Shown here: piece after piece, positions 51,269-61,700 of the stretch
Position numbering within the stretch: position 1 is the stretch's first letter
Layout: each line of letters starts with the position of its first letter
NCBI RefSeq assembly: GCF_900102085.1
Contig: NZ_FMVM01000014.1
Location: 1-64,000, forward strand
DNA length: 64,000 nucleotides
Direction: 5' to 3'
From: Paenibacillus polysaccharolyticus
GTDB taxonomy: Bacteria > Bacillota > Bacilli > Paenibacillales > Paenibacillaceae
Position numbers and translations under genes: made by a program
Notes under the pieces: model-generated
What the model was told of the DNA's origin: nothing
The model's database searches: none
What the model saw: the letters and a program-made list of their open reading frames with translations, nothing else

Positions 51269-53446
51269 TTATACCGAAGCCTGCGCTCCAATCTGGGTAA
51301 TCATTGTATCAAATGGTGCGATATCAAACCTCTGCATCCCCTGTTCCGTGTCAATCGTCGTCGTCTGCGCCTGATCACTGTTGTTGATTACAACCAGCTT
51401 GCCGCTCTCGGGATAATACGCACACTCGGTATACACATTATCCGTAATATACTTGGTATTGTGTTGCTCATTACCTGCAAAGCGGATCAGATTCAGCAGC
51501 AGTCTGGCATTCGCCCAGTTGAATTCGAACGAAGACAGATAGATTCCCTTTCCTTTGCCAAACGCATGTACAGACAGTGCAATGTTCCCTTCCGTTTCCA
51601 GCACCACCTCGGCCGTTCCATCGGTCAGATAACGTTGCGGCTTGCCTTTCACTGTTGCACCTTCTGGCACAAGCTCATGCCGATCCTGCACGTCATAGGC
51701 CCATTTTCCATGCACTACACGCGCACCTGTATCCTCATCCACCCCAAGCACATGAGCCATTCGGAAAAAGGTATCATAACCTTCCACAGCCGACGGCTGG
51801 TTGATGCCAATAAATGTGCCTCCTTCGTGCACCCAACGGGTGAGCTGATCCACACACGTCGTGTCATTCCAGTGCTCGCCACCGCTCCATGCAGAACCGG
51901 CTCTTCCAGCATTAATGACGACATCCACCTCGTTCAGCACGCCTTGGCGAATATCTTCAAAATCGATAAAGCGTACATCAACCGGCAACCCGGCTAACGC
52001 CTCATTCACATGAATCAAGTCATGCATGTAAGTCTCATGAAAATGTCCCGACAACGTCCAGGATCTCAATCGGCCCCAGCTATGAAGCACAGCCACACGC
52101 GTTTGAAGCTGCGCAGGTTTGCCTGCCTGGTGCAATGCTTTGATCTCCCTGAACTCGTCTGCGACCTTCTCGATATATTCCACAAAATCAGGATAAGTCT
52201 CTACCAAATGCAGGTATCCGCCCAGGCCAATCCGGTCGATTTTCTCGCGCAATAACGCGCGCCGAATGTTGATCCAGTAATTTTTGGCATCAAGCGTTGG
52301 GTTCCCACCCTCCTTAAAGGTAGGTAATCCACCTAACCCAACGGGGAACAGATAGGGATGCAGGCGAATTTCATGTGTTTCAGCCTTGACGCCCGAACAC
52401 ATTCTGGCCTCATAGCCAGAGAACACACATTTGATCATGCCATCGAAGCCAAACTCTTCAAAGCGGTCGTTGTAAGGCTCCATGCCTACCCAGCTGTCAT
52501 CGTAAAATACATAAGCCAGCTTGCCATGCTGATGCACGATATCAATCAATTTTCTGCCAAAATCAATGACAAAATCATTGATAAATGCCATCCAGTCCAG
52601 CTTGCGCTGCCCCGCAGGCATATGGCTGACCTGGTACTTTCCGCCATTCACAAAATCTTCTGCGGTGAGTGCATAGCCATATTTTTCCGCAAATAAATCA
52701 AGCCCTCTTGAACTAACCGTGAAATCGTAAGAGCCCCAATCCGAGAACAGATGGCGGTTGCGCTCATCACTGCCCCAAATCCAGGCAAAATTATAAAAGA
52801 GCGACGTGAATCGAACAACCGTTGTTTCGGGGTGAGCAAGGCACCATTTTTCCATCCAATCCAATAGATACGTTTGCGTGTCTGCATAGATGGGGTCGAT
52901 CTGCATCAGGTGTTCTTTGTCCCAGTTGTTGGTTGTGTGATTATACATAGATATTTCTTCCCAGATACGATAGACCATGAAACTTACCGTGTATTTATGC
53001 CAAGGGGTGATGCCAGTAATGACTACGTTGCCGGATTCTCTTTCGTAATTCCACTGTGTTCTCGGTACTTCCTGTCCGGTCGTCCGGTCGTACACCTGCC
53101 AATACTTCAACGCTTCCTTCGAATCGTTCACCTTGAATTGTTCGGCAAAAAAGTCCTCCATCAGATAGATGGAGATATAATCCTGAACGGCTACCTTCGG
53201 CTGAGTAATAAGAAAACATTGCTGGAGCTTATCCTTATTCCTTGATGCCCACTCATTATGATCCCGAATGATACAGATCGTCGAATAAATGCCGTATCCG
53301 GCCTGAATGATCTCACCCGACAACTTTGTCCCGTCACTATCTCTGATCACATCGGCTCCCCACCGCTCAGCCAGCTCCAGCGTCAGTGCTTCATAACCGG
53401 ATTCTCCTGGTAACGTGAAAGAGCCTTTGGTTGATTTCGGCAACAT
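51269..53446 (-). CDS. GH112-family galactosyl phosphorylase
   Basis: The 725-residue protein belongs to GH112, enzymes that phosphorolyse beta-galactosyl bonds (lacto-N-biose, galacto-N-biose or galactosyl-beta-1,4-rhamnose) to galactose 1-phosphate. The catalytic Asp is probably Asp317 in VFYDDSWVGMEPY, by alignment from memory with bifidobacterial enzymes. A Rossmann-like middle domain and beta-sandwich C-terminus follow. There is no signal peptide, so it is cytoplasmic. Coupling to a GH105 rhamnogalacturonyl hydrolase (2 bases apart) favours the galactosyl-rhamnose type. The start at ATG 53446 has GGAGAG upstream; the longer frame back to 53506 overlaps GH105. Confidence 0.88.
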   Translation of the reverse strand: MLPKSTKGSFTLPGESGYEALTLELAERWGADVIRDSDGTKLSGEIIQAGYGIYSTICIIRDHNEWASRNKDKLQQCFLITQPKVAVQDYISIYLMEDFFAEQFKVNDSKEALKYWQVYDRTTGQEVPRTQWNYERESGNVVITGITPWHKYTVSFMVYRIWEEISMYNHTTNNWDKEHLMQIDPIYADTQTYLLDWMEKWCLAHPETTVVRFTSLFYNFAWIWGSDERNRHLFSDWGSYDFTVSSRGLDLFAEKYGYALTAEDFVNGGKYQVSHMPAGQRKLDWMAFINDFVIDFGRKLIDIVHQHGKLAYVFYDDSWVGMEPYNDRFEEFGFDGMIKCVFSGYEARMCSGVKAETHEIRLHPYLFPVGLGGLPTFKEGGNPTLDAKNYWINIRRALLREKIDRIGLGGYLHLVETYPDFVEYIEKVADEFREIKALHQAGKPAQLQTRVAVLHSWGRLRSWTLSGHFHETYMHDLIHVNEALAGLPVDVRFIDFEDIRQGVLNEVDVVINAGRAGSAWSGGEHWNDTTCVDQLTRWVHEGGTFIGINQPSAVEGYDTFFRMAHVLGVDEDTGARVVHGKWAYDVQDRHELVPEGATVKGKPQRYLTDGTAEVVLETEGNIALSVHAFGKGKGIYLSSFEFNWANARLLLNLIRFAGNEQHNTKYITDNVYTECAYYPESGKLVVINNSDQAQTTTIDTEQGMQRFDIAPFDTMITQIGAQASV

Positions 53447-53448
53447 GT

Positions 53449-54477
53449 TCACTCTCCTTGTCGTAACATATCCGACAGAAATGCCAGTGCCAGTCCCTGA
53501 CCCCATCCTTGAATCCAGTCTTTCGGAATGTTGCGGTACCCATCGCGATCCTTCATCACAGCTGTTCCGCCGGAGACCCCGAGTACACGTCCATCCTCGC
53601 TGATATGGTGCAAAATACCGCTAAGGGCCTTTTGTACATATTTCGTATGCAATGGGTTGCCGTTATTAATCATAGCCGCTGCAATACCGCATGATGCGGA
53701 AACTTCCTCATAAGATTCCGCATCATCCAGCACGGTACGCCATAAGCCATCTTCCGTCTGCAGCAACTTGATAGCCGCAAGCTGATCACGCAAGGAACAT
53801 TCAACGTCCATACATTGCGGATACAAGTACCACTCTTTGAGTTGCGGTTTGACCTGTGACATCGTATAAGCTCCCCATGCATTCGCTCGTCCCCAGTAAA
53901 AGCCGGACATGTGATCCTTGTTCACGTTGTTATAACCGTGATACCACAGGCCGGTGCTTGGATCTTGCAGGTATTTGATATGCCAGTAATACTGATTCAG
54001 CGCATCCTGAATCATCGCTTCGTCCTTCAGCTTGCTACCCACTCGGAGCAGGAAAAAAGCCGCCATAAACAGCGTATCTGCCCAGGCCTGTTCAGGAAAA
54101 TCATTCGCTGTTGATACCGTGTGCTGTAACACCCGATCGCCAAAGCGGAGCGCATGATTTTGCAAATAATCCACTTTACTCATGACGGTATCCCAATACT
54201 TCTGATCGCCTGTCTCTTCGTATAACGTGATCAATACATGTCCCATTGCACATGTATTCACCGTCCAGCTTGGCAAGCCTAGCTCTATATATTCATCCGC
54301 CCACTTCACCAGCCTGTCCAAAATCTCCGGATCACCTGTCGTTTGGTAAGCTCTCGCTACTCCGTAATAGGCTACGCCGCAGGGCCAATCCCAAGTCAAA
54401 TCCATATCCAGTGTTTTTCTCGTTACGTTCTGAATAACGTTTAAAATTTGTTCACGGTCGTATTTCACTTGCAGCAT
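53449..54477 (-). CDS. GH105-family unsaturated rhamnogalacturonyl hydrolase
   Basis: The 342-residue (alpha/alpha)6-barrel protein resembles B. subtilis YteR/YesR. The catalytic Asp is Asp134 in QAWADTLFMAA, and substrate-binding Trp/His residues follow (WYHGYNNVNKDHMSGFYWGRANAW, cited by ends). It removes the unsaturated uronic acid from the non-reducing end of rhamnogalacturonan oligomers, leaving a rhamnose end. No signal peptide is present. The next gene begins 2 bases after its stop. A cre-like site lies about 60 bases upstream, between it and the divergent AraC regulator. GGAGAGGGG precedes the ATG. Confidence 0.93.
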   Translation of the reverse strand: MLQVKYDREQILNVIQNVTRKTLDMDLTWDWPCGVAYYGVARAYQTTGDPEILDRLVKWADEYIELGLPSWTVNTCAMGHVLITLYEETGDQKYWDTVMSKVDYLQNHALRFGDRVLQHTVSTANDFPEQAWADTLFMAAFFLLRVGSKLKDEAMIQDALNQYYWHIKYLQDPSTGLWYHGYNNVNKDHMSGFYWGRANAWGAYTMSQVKPQLKEWYLYPQCMDVECSLRDQLAAIKLLQTEDGLWRTVLDDAESYEEVSASCGIAAAMINNGNPLHTKYVQKALSGILHHISEDGRVLGVSGGTAVMKDRDGYRNIPKDWIQGWGQGLALAFLSDMLRQGE

Positions 54478-54538
54478 TGAAATTCCCCTCTCCTGCGCAC
54501 ACTCCTCAAATTGAGTTTAAGAAGTGACCGTCTTGTGA

Positions 54539-54552
54539 TGTAAACGCTTTAC
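54539..54552. promoter_or_regulatory. cre-like site between GH105 and AraC genes
   Basis: TGTAAACGCTTTAC fits the CcpA cre consensus in 12 of 14 positions on either strand. It lies 62 bases before the GH105 start and 103 bases before the divergent AraC start, so catabolite repression of the hydrolase operon is likely. Confidence 0.7.
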
Positions 54553-54654
54553 TTATTTCATTGTACGCAGTAAAATAGTTTGCATCTAAGCATATTCGTA
54601 ACAAAACTGCGCAATTTCGATCATTTATAATCCGACGAATAGGAGCAGCCGGAC

Positions 54655-55629
54655 ATGCCCAAACCGAAAAAACCTGTCATTGAATACCGCCATTACAGCC
54701 TGCCCATAGACTTTCCTGTTCTGCTACTCAGCGGGGAACGCTGGAAAATCTCTGATATGAAGAGTGAGCACCTACACTTCCATAATCATATGGAGATTGG
54801 CATCTGTTACTCCGATGGAGGTGTAATGGAGATCAAGGGAGAAAACGTTCCTTTTCGAGCCGGAGATGTTACATTCCTACCTCGTTACCTGCCCCATACG
54901 ACATACAGTTCACCTAATACGGCAAGCAGGTGGGCCTATCTCTTTTTTTCGCCAGAGGAACTGTTCCAGCATTCATTAAAAACACCGCAGAGTAACATGG
55001 AGCCCAATCTCCGAGCTATTCAAGCAGGTCGTTGTGTGTTACATAAAGATCAATATCCGAAGGTGTATATGCTGGCCACATCGATTGTAGAGGAAATCCA
55101 GCGGCAAACCCCATTCTATCGAGAGAGTGCGTATGGATTATTAATGTCGCTGTATATTGAGTTGCTACGAATTCATGCGAGCGATGAGAACGGGCTTAGC
55201 CGAGAGCAGAAGCTGGAACTAGAACAGATGCGGGAAACGGAAAGGCAGAGCCGTCAGCCTGATCTGGTTATATCCCCTGCCCTGGAATTTATCACGAGGA
55301 ATTACATGATGCCGGTGACGATTGATGAGCTTGCAGAACTGTGTCATCTAAGCACCACCCATTTTCGCCGCAAGTTCCATGAGATTATGGGTACGACCCC
55401 TCTTGATTTTCTAAACAGTACACGCGTAGAAGAGGCTTGCAAACGATTAAAAAGTACCGATGCCTCGGTGCTCTCGATCTCTGAGCAAGTCGGGTTCAGG
55501 TCCATTTCCAGCTTCAACCGTTGCTTCGCCAGATTAATGGGTGAGTCGCCGAAGGCTTGGCGCACAGGTACTCACATGGAAGCCCAATCAGCCAAAGCAT
55601 CTATTTTGGCATTTACAGGCTGGGTCTAA
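54655..55629 (+). CDS. AraC-family regulator with cupin sensor
   Basis: The 324-residue regulator has an N-terminal cupin (about 15-105, with EHLHFHNHMEIGICYSDGG and the second cupin box FLPRYLPH) and a C-terminal AraC domain (about 205-300: helix-turn-helix one TIDELAELCHLSTTHFRRKF and two SISEQVGFRSISSFNRCF). The cupin probably senses a sugar. It is divergent from GH105-GH112, so it most likely controls them, with CcpA as second input. The start has GGAG upstream. A strong terminator follows. Confidence 0.92.
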   Translation: MPKPKKPVIEYRHYSLPIDFPVLLLSGERWKISDMKSEHLHFHNHMEIGICYSDGGVMEIKGENVPFRAGDVTFLPRYLPHTTYSSPNTASRWAYLFFSPEELFQHSLKTPQSNMEPNLRAIQAGRCVLHKDQYPKVYMLATSIVEEIQRQTPFYRESAYGLLMSLYIELLRIHASDENGLSREQKLELEQMRETERQSRQPDLVISPALEFITRNYMMPVTIDELAELCHLSTTHFRRKFHEIMGTTPLDFLNSTRVEEACKRLKSTDASVLSISEQVGFRSISSFNRCFARLMGESPKAWRTGTHMEAQSAKASILAFTGWV

Positions 55630-55636
55630 ACTACAT

Positions 55637-55675
55637 AAAAAAATCCCGAAAGTCATTGCAGACTTCCGGGATTTT
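55637..55675. terminator. terminator between convergent genes
   Basis: AAAAAATCCCGAAAGTC and GACTTCCGGGATTTTTG form a 15-bp stem with one mismatch and a 6-base loop, suiting both the AraC gene and the giant surface protein gene. Confidence 0.85.
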
Positions 55676-55737
55676 TGAATTTGTTCTTATGACTGTTGCA
55701 CTGCTGTATTGTTGCTGTTTCTTGTTGCCGCCATTAC

Positions 55738-58700
55738 TTACAGCAAATCCAGTTCTACAAGCAATCTGCGGACCAGGGTAGCCATCTCGGCACGTGTTAC
55801 CGGAGCCTTCGGCTCAAGCTTCGTTGCCGACTTGCCTTGAATGAGTCCAAGCTTCACTGCTTGCGCAGCACTGTCTTTGGCCCATCCAGACAAGCTGGAA
55901 CCATCGGTGTACCCTTCAAGTGCGCTGACAGCACTGCTTGCTGCCGGTGCTGTATGTCCTGCCATTTCATAGGCACGAATCAGCATCACCATCACTTGCT
56001 CGCGTGTCATCACATCCTGCGGCCCAAACCGGTTACCACTATATCCTGTCATCAGGCCATAGGTTGTCGCCGTTGTCACGACATCGTTATACCAGTCCTT
56101 CGCATGTACGTCTGTGAATGGAGCAACTGCACCCTGAGCTGCATCCGTACCCGGCTTCAGACCCAATGCTCTTACCATCAGTGCTGCAAGTTCGGCACGT
56201 GTCATGCTGCGTGCAGGCTCGAAGTTTGTAGCGGATACCCCGTTTAAAACAAGACGTGATGCCAGATCTTTTACAGCCTCAGCTGCCCAGTGATTTTTCA
56301 TATCACGGAACGACGTTTCATAATGAACAGGCAGATACACACTGTTAGTCATACTGTTTGCCATCGCGATCATACGTCCTTCTCTGACTTCAAAACGCGT
56401 CGGTACATGACGCAGACTGCCGTCCGCTTCAAGTACAACAACTGTGGAAACCGAACGCCCATCCTCACCTTGAGGCAAATTCAGTTCTTTCGTTGTCATA
56501 CTCAAAAGTTTGTTAATTTCAACGGTTTTGCTTCCATCACTTGCGATCATATCAAAGGCTACAGGCGTTCCTCTCGGAACGATGCGACCATCCTTCGCCA
56601 GTTTGGCAGCTTGTTGTTCGTAAATCGCTTCAGGCTTACCGACATTCATACTAACTTTGATATCCTCGCCCTTCTGTCCAGGGAACGATGCTTCCAGTGC
56701 CTGCATATCGAGTGATTTCCAGTTCAGTCGATAGCTCCCCCAATCGCTCTCCAGATCCATCGAAATGTTTTTGGCAGCGAGCTGTTTAATAAGGTCGGCA
56801 TCGAGATCAAAACGCAGCTTCTCCATCTGACCCGTTACATGCAGACGAATTCGCTGATCTTGCTTCGCAGCTTCCAATAAAGCCTCCCTTACCGGATGAG
56901 CGATAACCGTTGGACCGTTAGCTCCCGGTGTAACATCCACCAGTAACAGGCCTTCTTGCTTCACCCCATTCAGTTCCAGTGGAGCCTTGAGGTCACGGCC
57001 TGCGGCTTTACTGTCAATCACAATACCACCCACTGTTAATGGGCCTGAAGGTATATTGGATGCAGGTGGTTTATGGTTCCCTGTTGGCGTTACATCTGCA
57101 TCCGCCGAGATCCGTTCATTGACTTTCACAGCTGCGGAAGCTGCCGTGACAAGCTTAGGTTCTTTGACCGTACGTTTGGCGATGACCACCCATTCACCTG
57201 GTTTGGCTTTAATGATTTTATCAGCAGGCAATGTGCTCCATCCGCTGATATCCTGCTCAAACGTAGGCAGTATCGCCTGTGTTTGACTCGTAAAGATACG
57301 GTACGCCAGTTCACTGCCAGCCATGTTTCCTTTGTGTCCGGCTGCGCTGATCGCCACACGTGTCTCTCCTTTTTTGCCTGTGCCAATCGTTGATGCTTTA
57401 ATCGTATCCATGTAATCCGGTGGTGCCGTTCCCGTCTTCGGTGCCTCGACAGAGACCACATCCATGGTGCTCAGTTCGGTACCCTGCCAGTTATAATCTG
57501 CCTGGATCAGTGAAGCCCCGACACGTTTACCGGTGATCATTCCACCCTGTTCCAAGGATGCATTCGCGTCCCCGTTAATGATGCTATATGTCATTTTGCT
57601 GCTGTCTACAAGCTCGCGTGTGCCATCTATGTACTCCACATAGGTCTGGACCGGTGCTTGCTCTCCGCCTGCAACAAGTCCTTCAGGCATCACCATTTTC
57701 AATCTGCGTGGCAGTTTGAAATCTCCGTTCAACACCTCAACGACGGCTGAGTTGACATTGCCAGCAGCATCCTCCGTTTTGATCCGCAAACGGGTTTTCA
57801 AACGACTGCTGTCCAATGGAACTTCATGTTTGAAATCTCCATTTTCGTCAGGCTTAAACTGTGCCAATGTTTTGTCACTATCCGCATCTGTTACAATAAT
57901 CTCGGCATCGGTCATAGTCGTCCCTTGCACGATCGCTATGCTGCCTTGTGCACGTTCCCCCTGTAAAGGTGAATCCAGATAGATCATTGGAGCTGTGGTA
58001 TCCACGGTGATATATAGCATCGTTACCGATATGTCCCCTGTACTGGTGTTTCTCGCCTTGAGCTGAACGGCATACACGCCATCCACTGCAAAGTTAAATT
58101 TCATCTTGTCCGTCGTGCTCAGGTTGTACGTTCCCAGCACGCCATCATCTGTAGAAGCCTCTACAACCACGTTAGGTTGATTCGAAGCCGCGCTCACTGT
58201 TACTTCATTTGAACCGGTCACTACTTCTACTTTGTTATTCACCACTTGTTTATTGTTCAGCGAGAGTACCGGTCCTGTCGGAACAGGCAAAAGTTTTCCA
58301 TCACTGTACGTCGTGGTGGACAGACGCAGGTTGCCTTTGTCATCCGAGGCAGGTTTACGCGCAACCGTAACGCCCATGCGATACGTTTTACCTGGCTCCA
58401 GTCCGGAATGACGAGCGCTCTTATCTTCCGTCTTATTCGCGTCATCATCCATCACAATGGTACCGTCTGCATTGCGGAGCACCTTGCCATCCGGTCCCAG
58501 TTTAGGGGTACCCAGTGCATTCCAGCCACCGACAGTCACATAATATTTGCCATCCTTCAGCGAAGCTTTCAAATCGGATTCATTGTACCCTTCCTCACCA
58601 AACGGATCATACAATTGTCCTTGTTCATCCGATGCAGTCACGATATACGTGAACTCGTCGGCTTCTTCCGCAGCAGTTTTAGACATTGCCGGGAAAGCAA

Positions 58701-61700
58701 GCTCGAACATGCCGTTACCAATGCTTCTGGTTTCTACAGATGGCACGGCCACTGGAGCCAGTGGATCGACAAGCGTATAGGCCTCTTCAGACGACAGGAC
58801 AGAGAACGCCATATCCGTCTTAAGCTCAGTTCGCAAATAATATTTACCTTGTTGCAGCAAACCACGAAGATCGGCTCCACCCAAATAAGCGATATTCTTC
58901 ACGTCAAAGGTCATCTCACCAGAGGCACGACCATCTGCATCAATGTCAGCACTCTCGATTTCAATGCCTTTGGCGATCATGATGCCTGGATCAACCTTCT
59001 CATCCGGTGTCACTGCGGCTTGCAGACGGTCAGAGGATAGATACAGGTCCACAGTATCCCCTGCTGAAGCATTGTCCACCGTCCAGCGTGCTGTGAATTG
59101 ATCCGCATCTTGCACATTCACTTCCAGAGCCGTGGAACTCAGTTCGGGGAGTACCGGAATATTCATCAGTTTGGATTTAACAGATTGACTGGAGGTTAGT
59201 GTCCAACTGCCTGTTTTTGCATCCTCTTGCGGAATCGCAATATAAACGCGGCGCACGTCCGTGCTTTGTTGTTCTTCCTTCTTGGTTACGGTTGTGCCGT
59301 CCCCCTTGAGATCACCTTCTTTTGGAGCTTTAATGATCTGTTCAAATGCGGTTGCATTCTTGTCAGTTGCTTCACCAAATACGATGTTGTACGTACTTCC
59401 GTCAGCCCGTTTAAGGTTCAGCGTTGGTCTGGTCGTTGTAAAATACTCCACTTCCAGCAAAGCATCCCCTGTCACTCCGTTCATCGGGATCACATGAGTC
59501 TTGCCTCCATTGGACGTACGGATGCCGCCAATACCGAGGTTCTGGGAGCTGTCTTCAATCATATCGATGCCATCTTCAATGGCAGTGTATCGAATTTCGT
59601 AACGCTCAGGCTCTTCATTTTCCCATGAGGTTGCCAGCGTTTTAATGCCGGTACCGATCTGTAACAGACGTGGCCCCTGCTCTGGGTCGTTAATCGCCAG
59701 ATGTGCGAGTGCTTCGTTGTCCAAGGCTGAGCCATCCGTCATAAACGATATCCCGCCGCCCCAATAATACTTGATGCCCAGCGTCAGGAACAACAGCGAG
59801 ATGCCTGCCCACAACTGGTCGTTGTTGGCTCCCGCCCGGACACCAAAGCCCATGCCGCCGACAACCGGCACCGAACGCGGCACCTGTATTTTGGAGCTGA
59901 CCATGCCTTCAAAATCAACGCGGCCCTTTTCCAGATTCTCACCGATAAACAGACTGGCACTACCCACAATTACATCCCAGCCGCCGACATCAATCTGCGC
60001 ACGGGCACGAATAAACATCGGACTCACCCACTGTGTCTGGATCAGCGCTTCAGTCAACATTGGAATCACTTTGCTGCCTTCGCCAAAACCCAGTTTGCCG
60101 ACTACTTTGAAACCTGTTGCTTTCAAGGTCAGGTCCACGCTACCCGAGAAAACGGCAGGTTTCTGACCAATCTCCATGTCGATGCCTGCTTCAAGGGTGA
60201 GCGGCAAACGCTCTGTCCCGCCAGCGATGGTCATCGCAAGTTCACGAACCGCTCCGCGCAAACTTGAGATTTTCGTAGCCGGATTAATACGAATTCCCGG
60301 ATCAGGAAGGTCTGATCCAAACGCAATGACGTCAGGAATAATCCGTCCATCTGGAACACGCTTGAAAGCAAGCTCTGCACTGATCGAGAACAAGTTCTCC
60401 AGCTTGGCTTCAAAGTTAACCCCGTAGGAGTTCATCACACCGTATTTATTCGGGTCTTTATAATGCGTAACATCAATGCCGCCTTTGATGCTGTCTTCCG
60501 AGCCTGGCTTGAACAAACCAATGCTGTTATCCAGTTGGAACTTCAATGCGGATTCGATCCCTACAAACCCCGATTTGTTGAACATGACGTTCTTCACTTC
60601 ACCATCGACGATAAACATTTTTATCGCACCGCCAAAAGAAACGCCATCCTGTCTCAATATGAAATCATTCAGCTTCAAGCCAAACCCGTTCAGCGAGAAG
60701 GATGGCGTGGTGAACAACGTATGTTTATTAAAATATACATACGATACAAGCAGTGTGCGATAAGGATTGAGCGCATCACCGATCATACCGTTCGCCCACG
60801 TCAACGTACCGTTCAACGTCGGGTCTTCCGGGTTACGCCCCTCTTCCCATGCTTGCTCTTCTTCGCTCAATTTCGATTCGGTTCCAAGCGACTTGTCGAA
60901 TCCGTTATAGAAATCGACGGTCCATTCACCGGAATGAAAGACAAAACCGCTGTTCGCGACACTTAACGTACCGTCTCCGCCTACGAAGAGCGCCTGCAAG
61001 AACGGCGTGTCCGTACTCCCTCTCAGCCGATCAGCAAGCGGGAATTTCCCGGTGGAGATCGTCAGATCTTTACCCTTGTAGGCAACACTTTGGTTCAGAA
61101 TTGCCGGTTCGGTATCCGATTGAACGGTGTATTGGGCGCTCGCCCCCGTACCGGACTGCACGATTTTACCGCGCACTTCGAGCACAACTTCCTGCTCTGC
61201 ATCTTCGTCCAGTCCATCTTTGAACGTTTCGAACGCTTTCTCATCCTCAAACGTTTCCACTGCATATACGGGTGTTCCTGATGCATCCAATGCTCCAGCA
61301 ATATCCAGTGCAGGGTCAAGTTTGCGTGAAGCAGCGACCATCTCCTGTTTCGCTGCCACAAACCTTGCTCTGTCCTGATCAAGTCTGGTTTTGAACTGTG
61401 CATCCGTCAGATTGCCATATGTCCATGGCAGCACATCTGCAAAAGCTGCTTTGTCACGCGCACCTGCACTCAAATCCAGTTTGGTTTTATATACAGCGAG
61501 AATACCTGCCTGACGAACCCGATTCTCTTCGTTGTCCGTTACAGCAAACGTCTGACTTGTTGTGAAGCTGAGTGCTTCCGCCAGCTCGGGAATCGTTTTG
61601 TCCTTGTAATCGAGCTGTACAGTGTACTCCCCAAGCGGGAGAACGGAATCATGGAGTACTTCCAGTGTTGTACCATCTGGATTCACCTTTTCACCACCGC

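Noticed and set aside
58246..59040. 264-codon plus-strand open frame inside the giant SLH gene
   Set aside because: It is antisense to a clearly coding frame, has no ribosome site, and long antisense frames are common in such genes.
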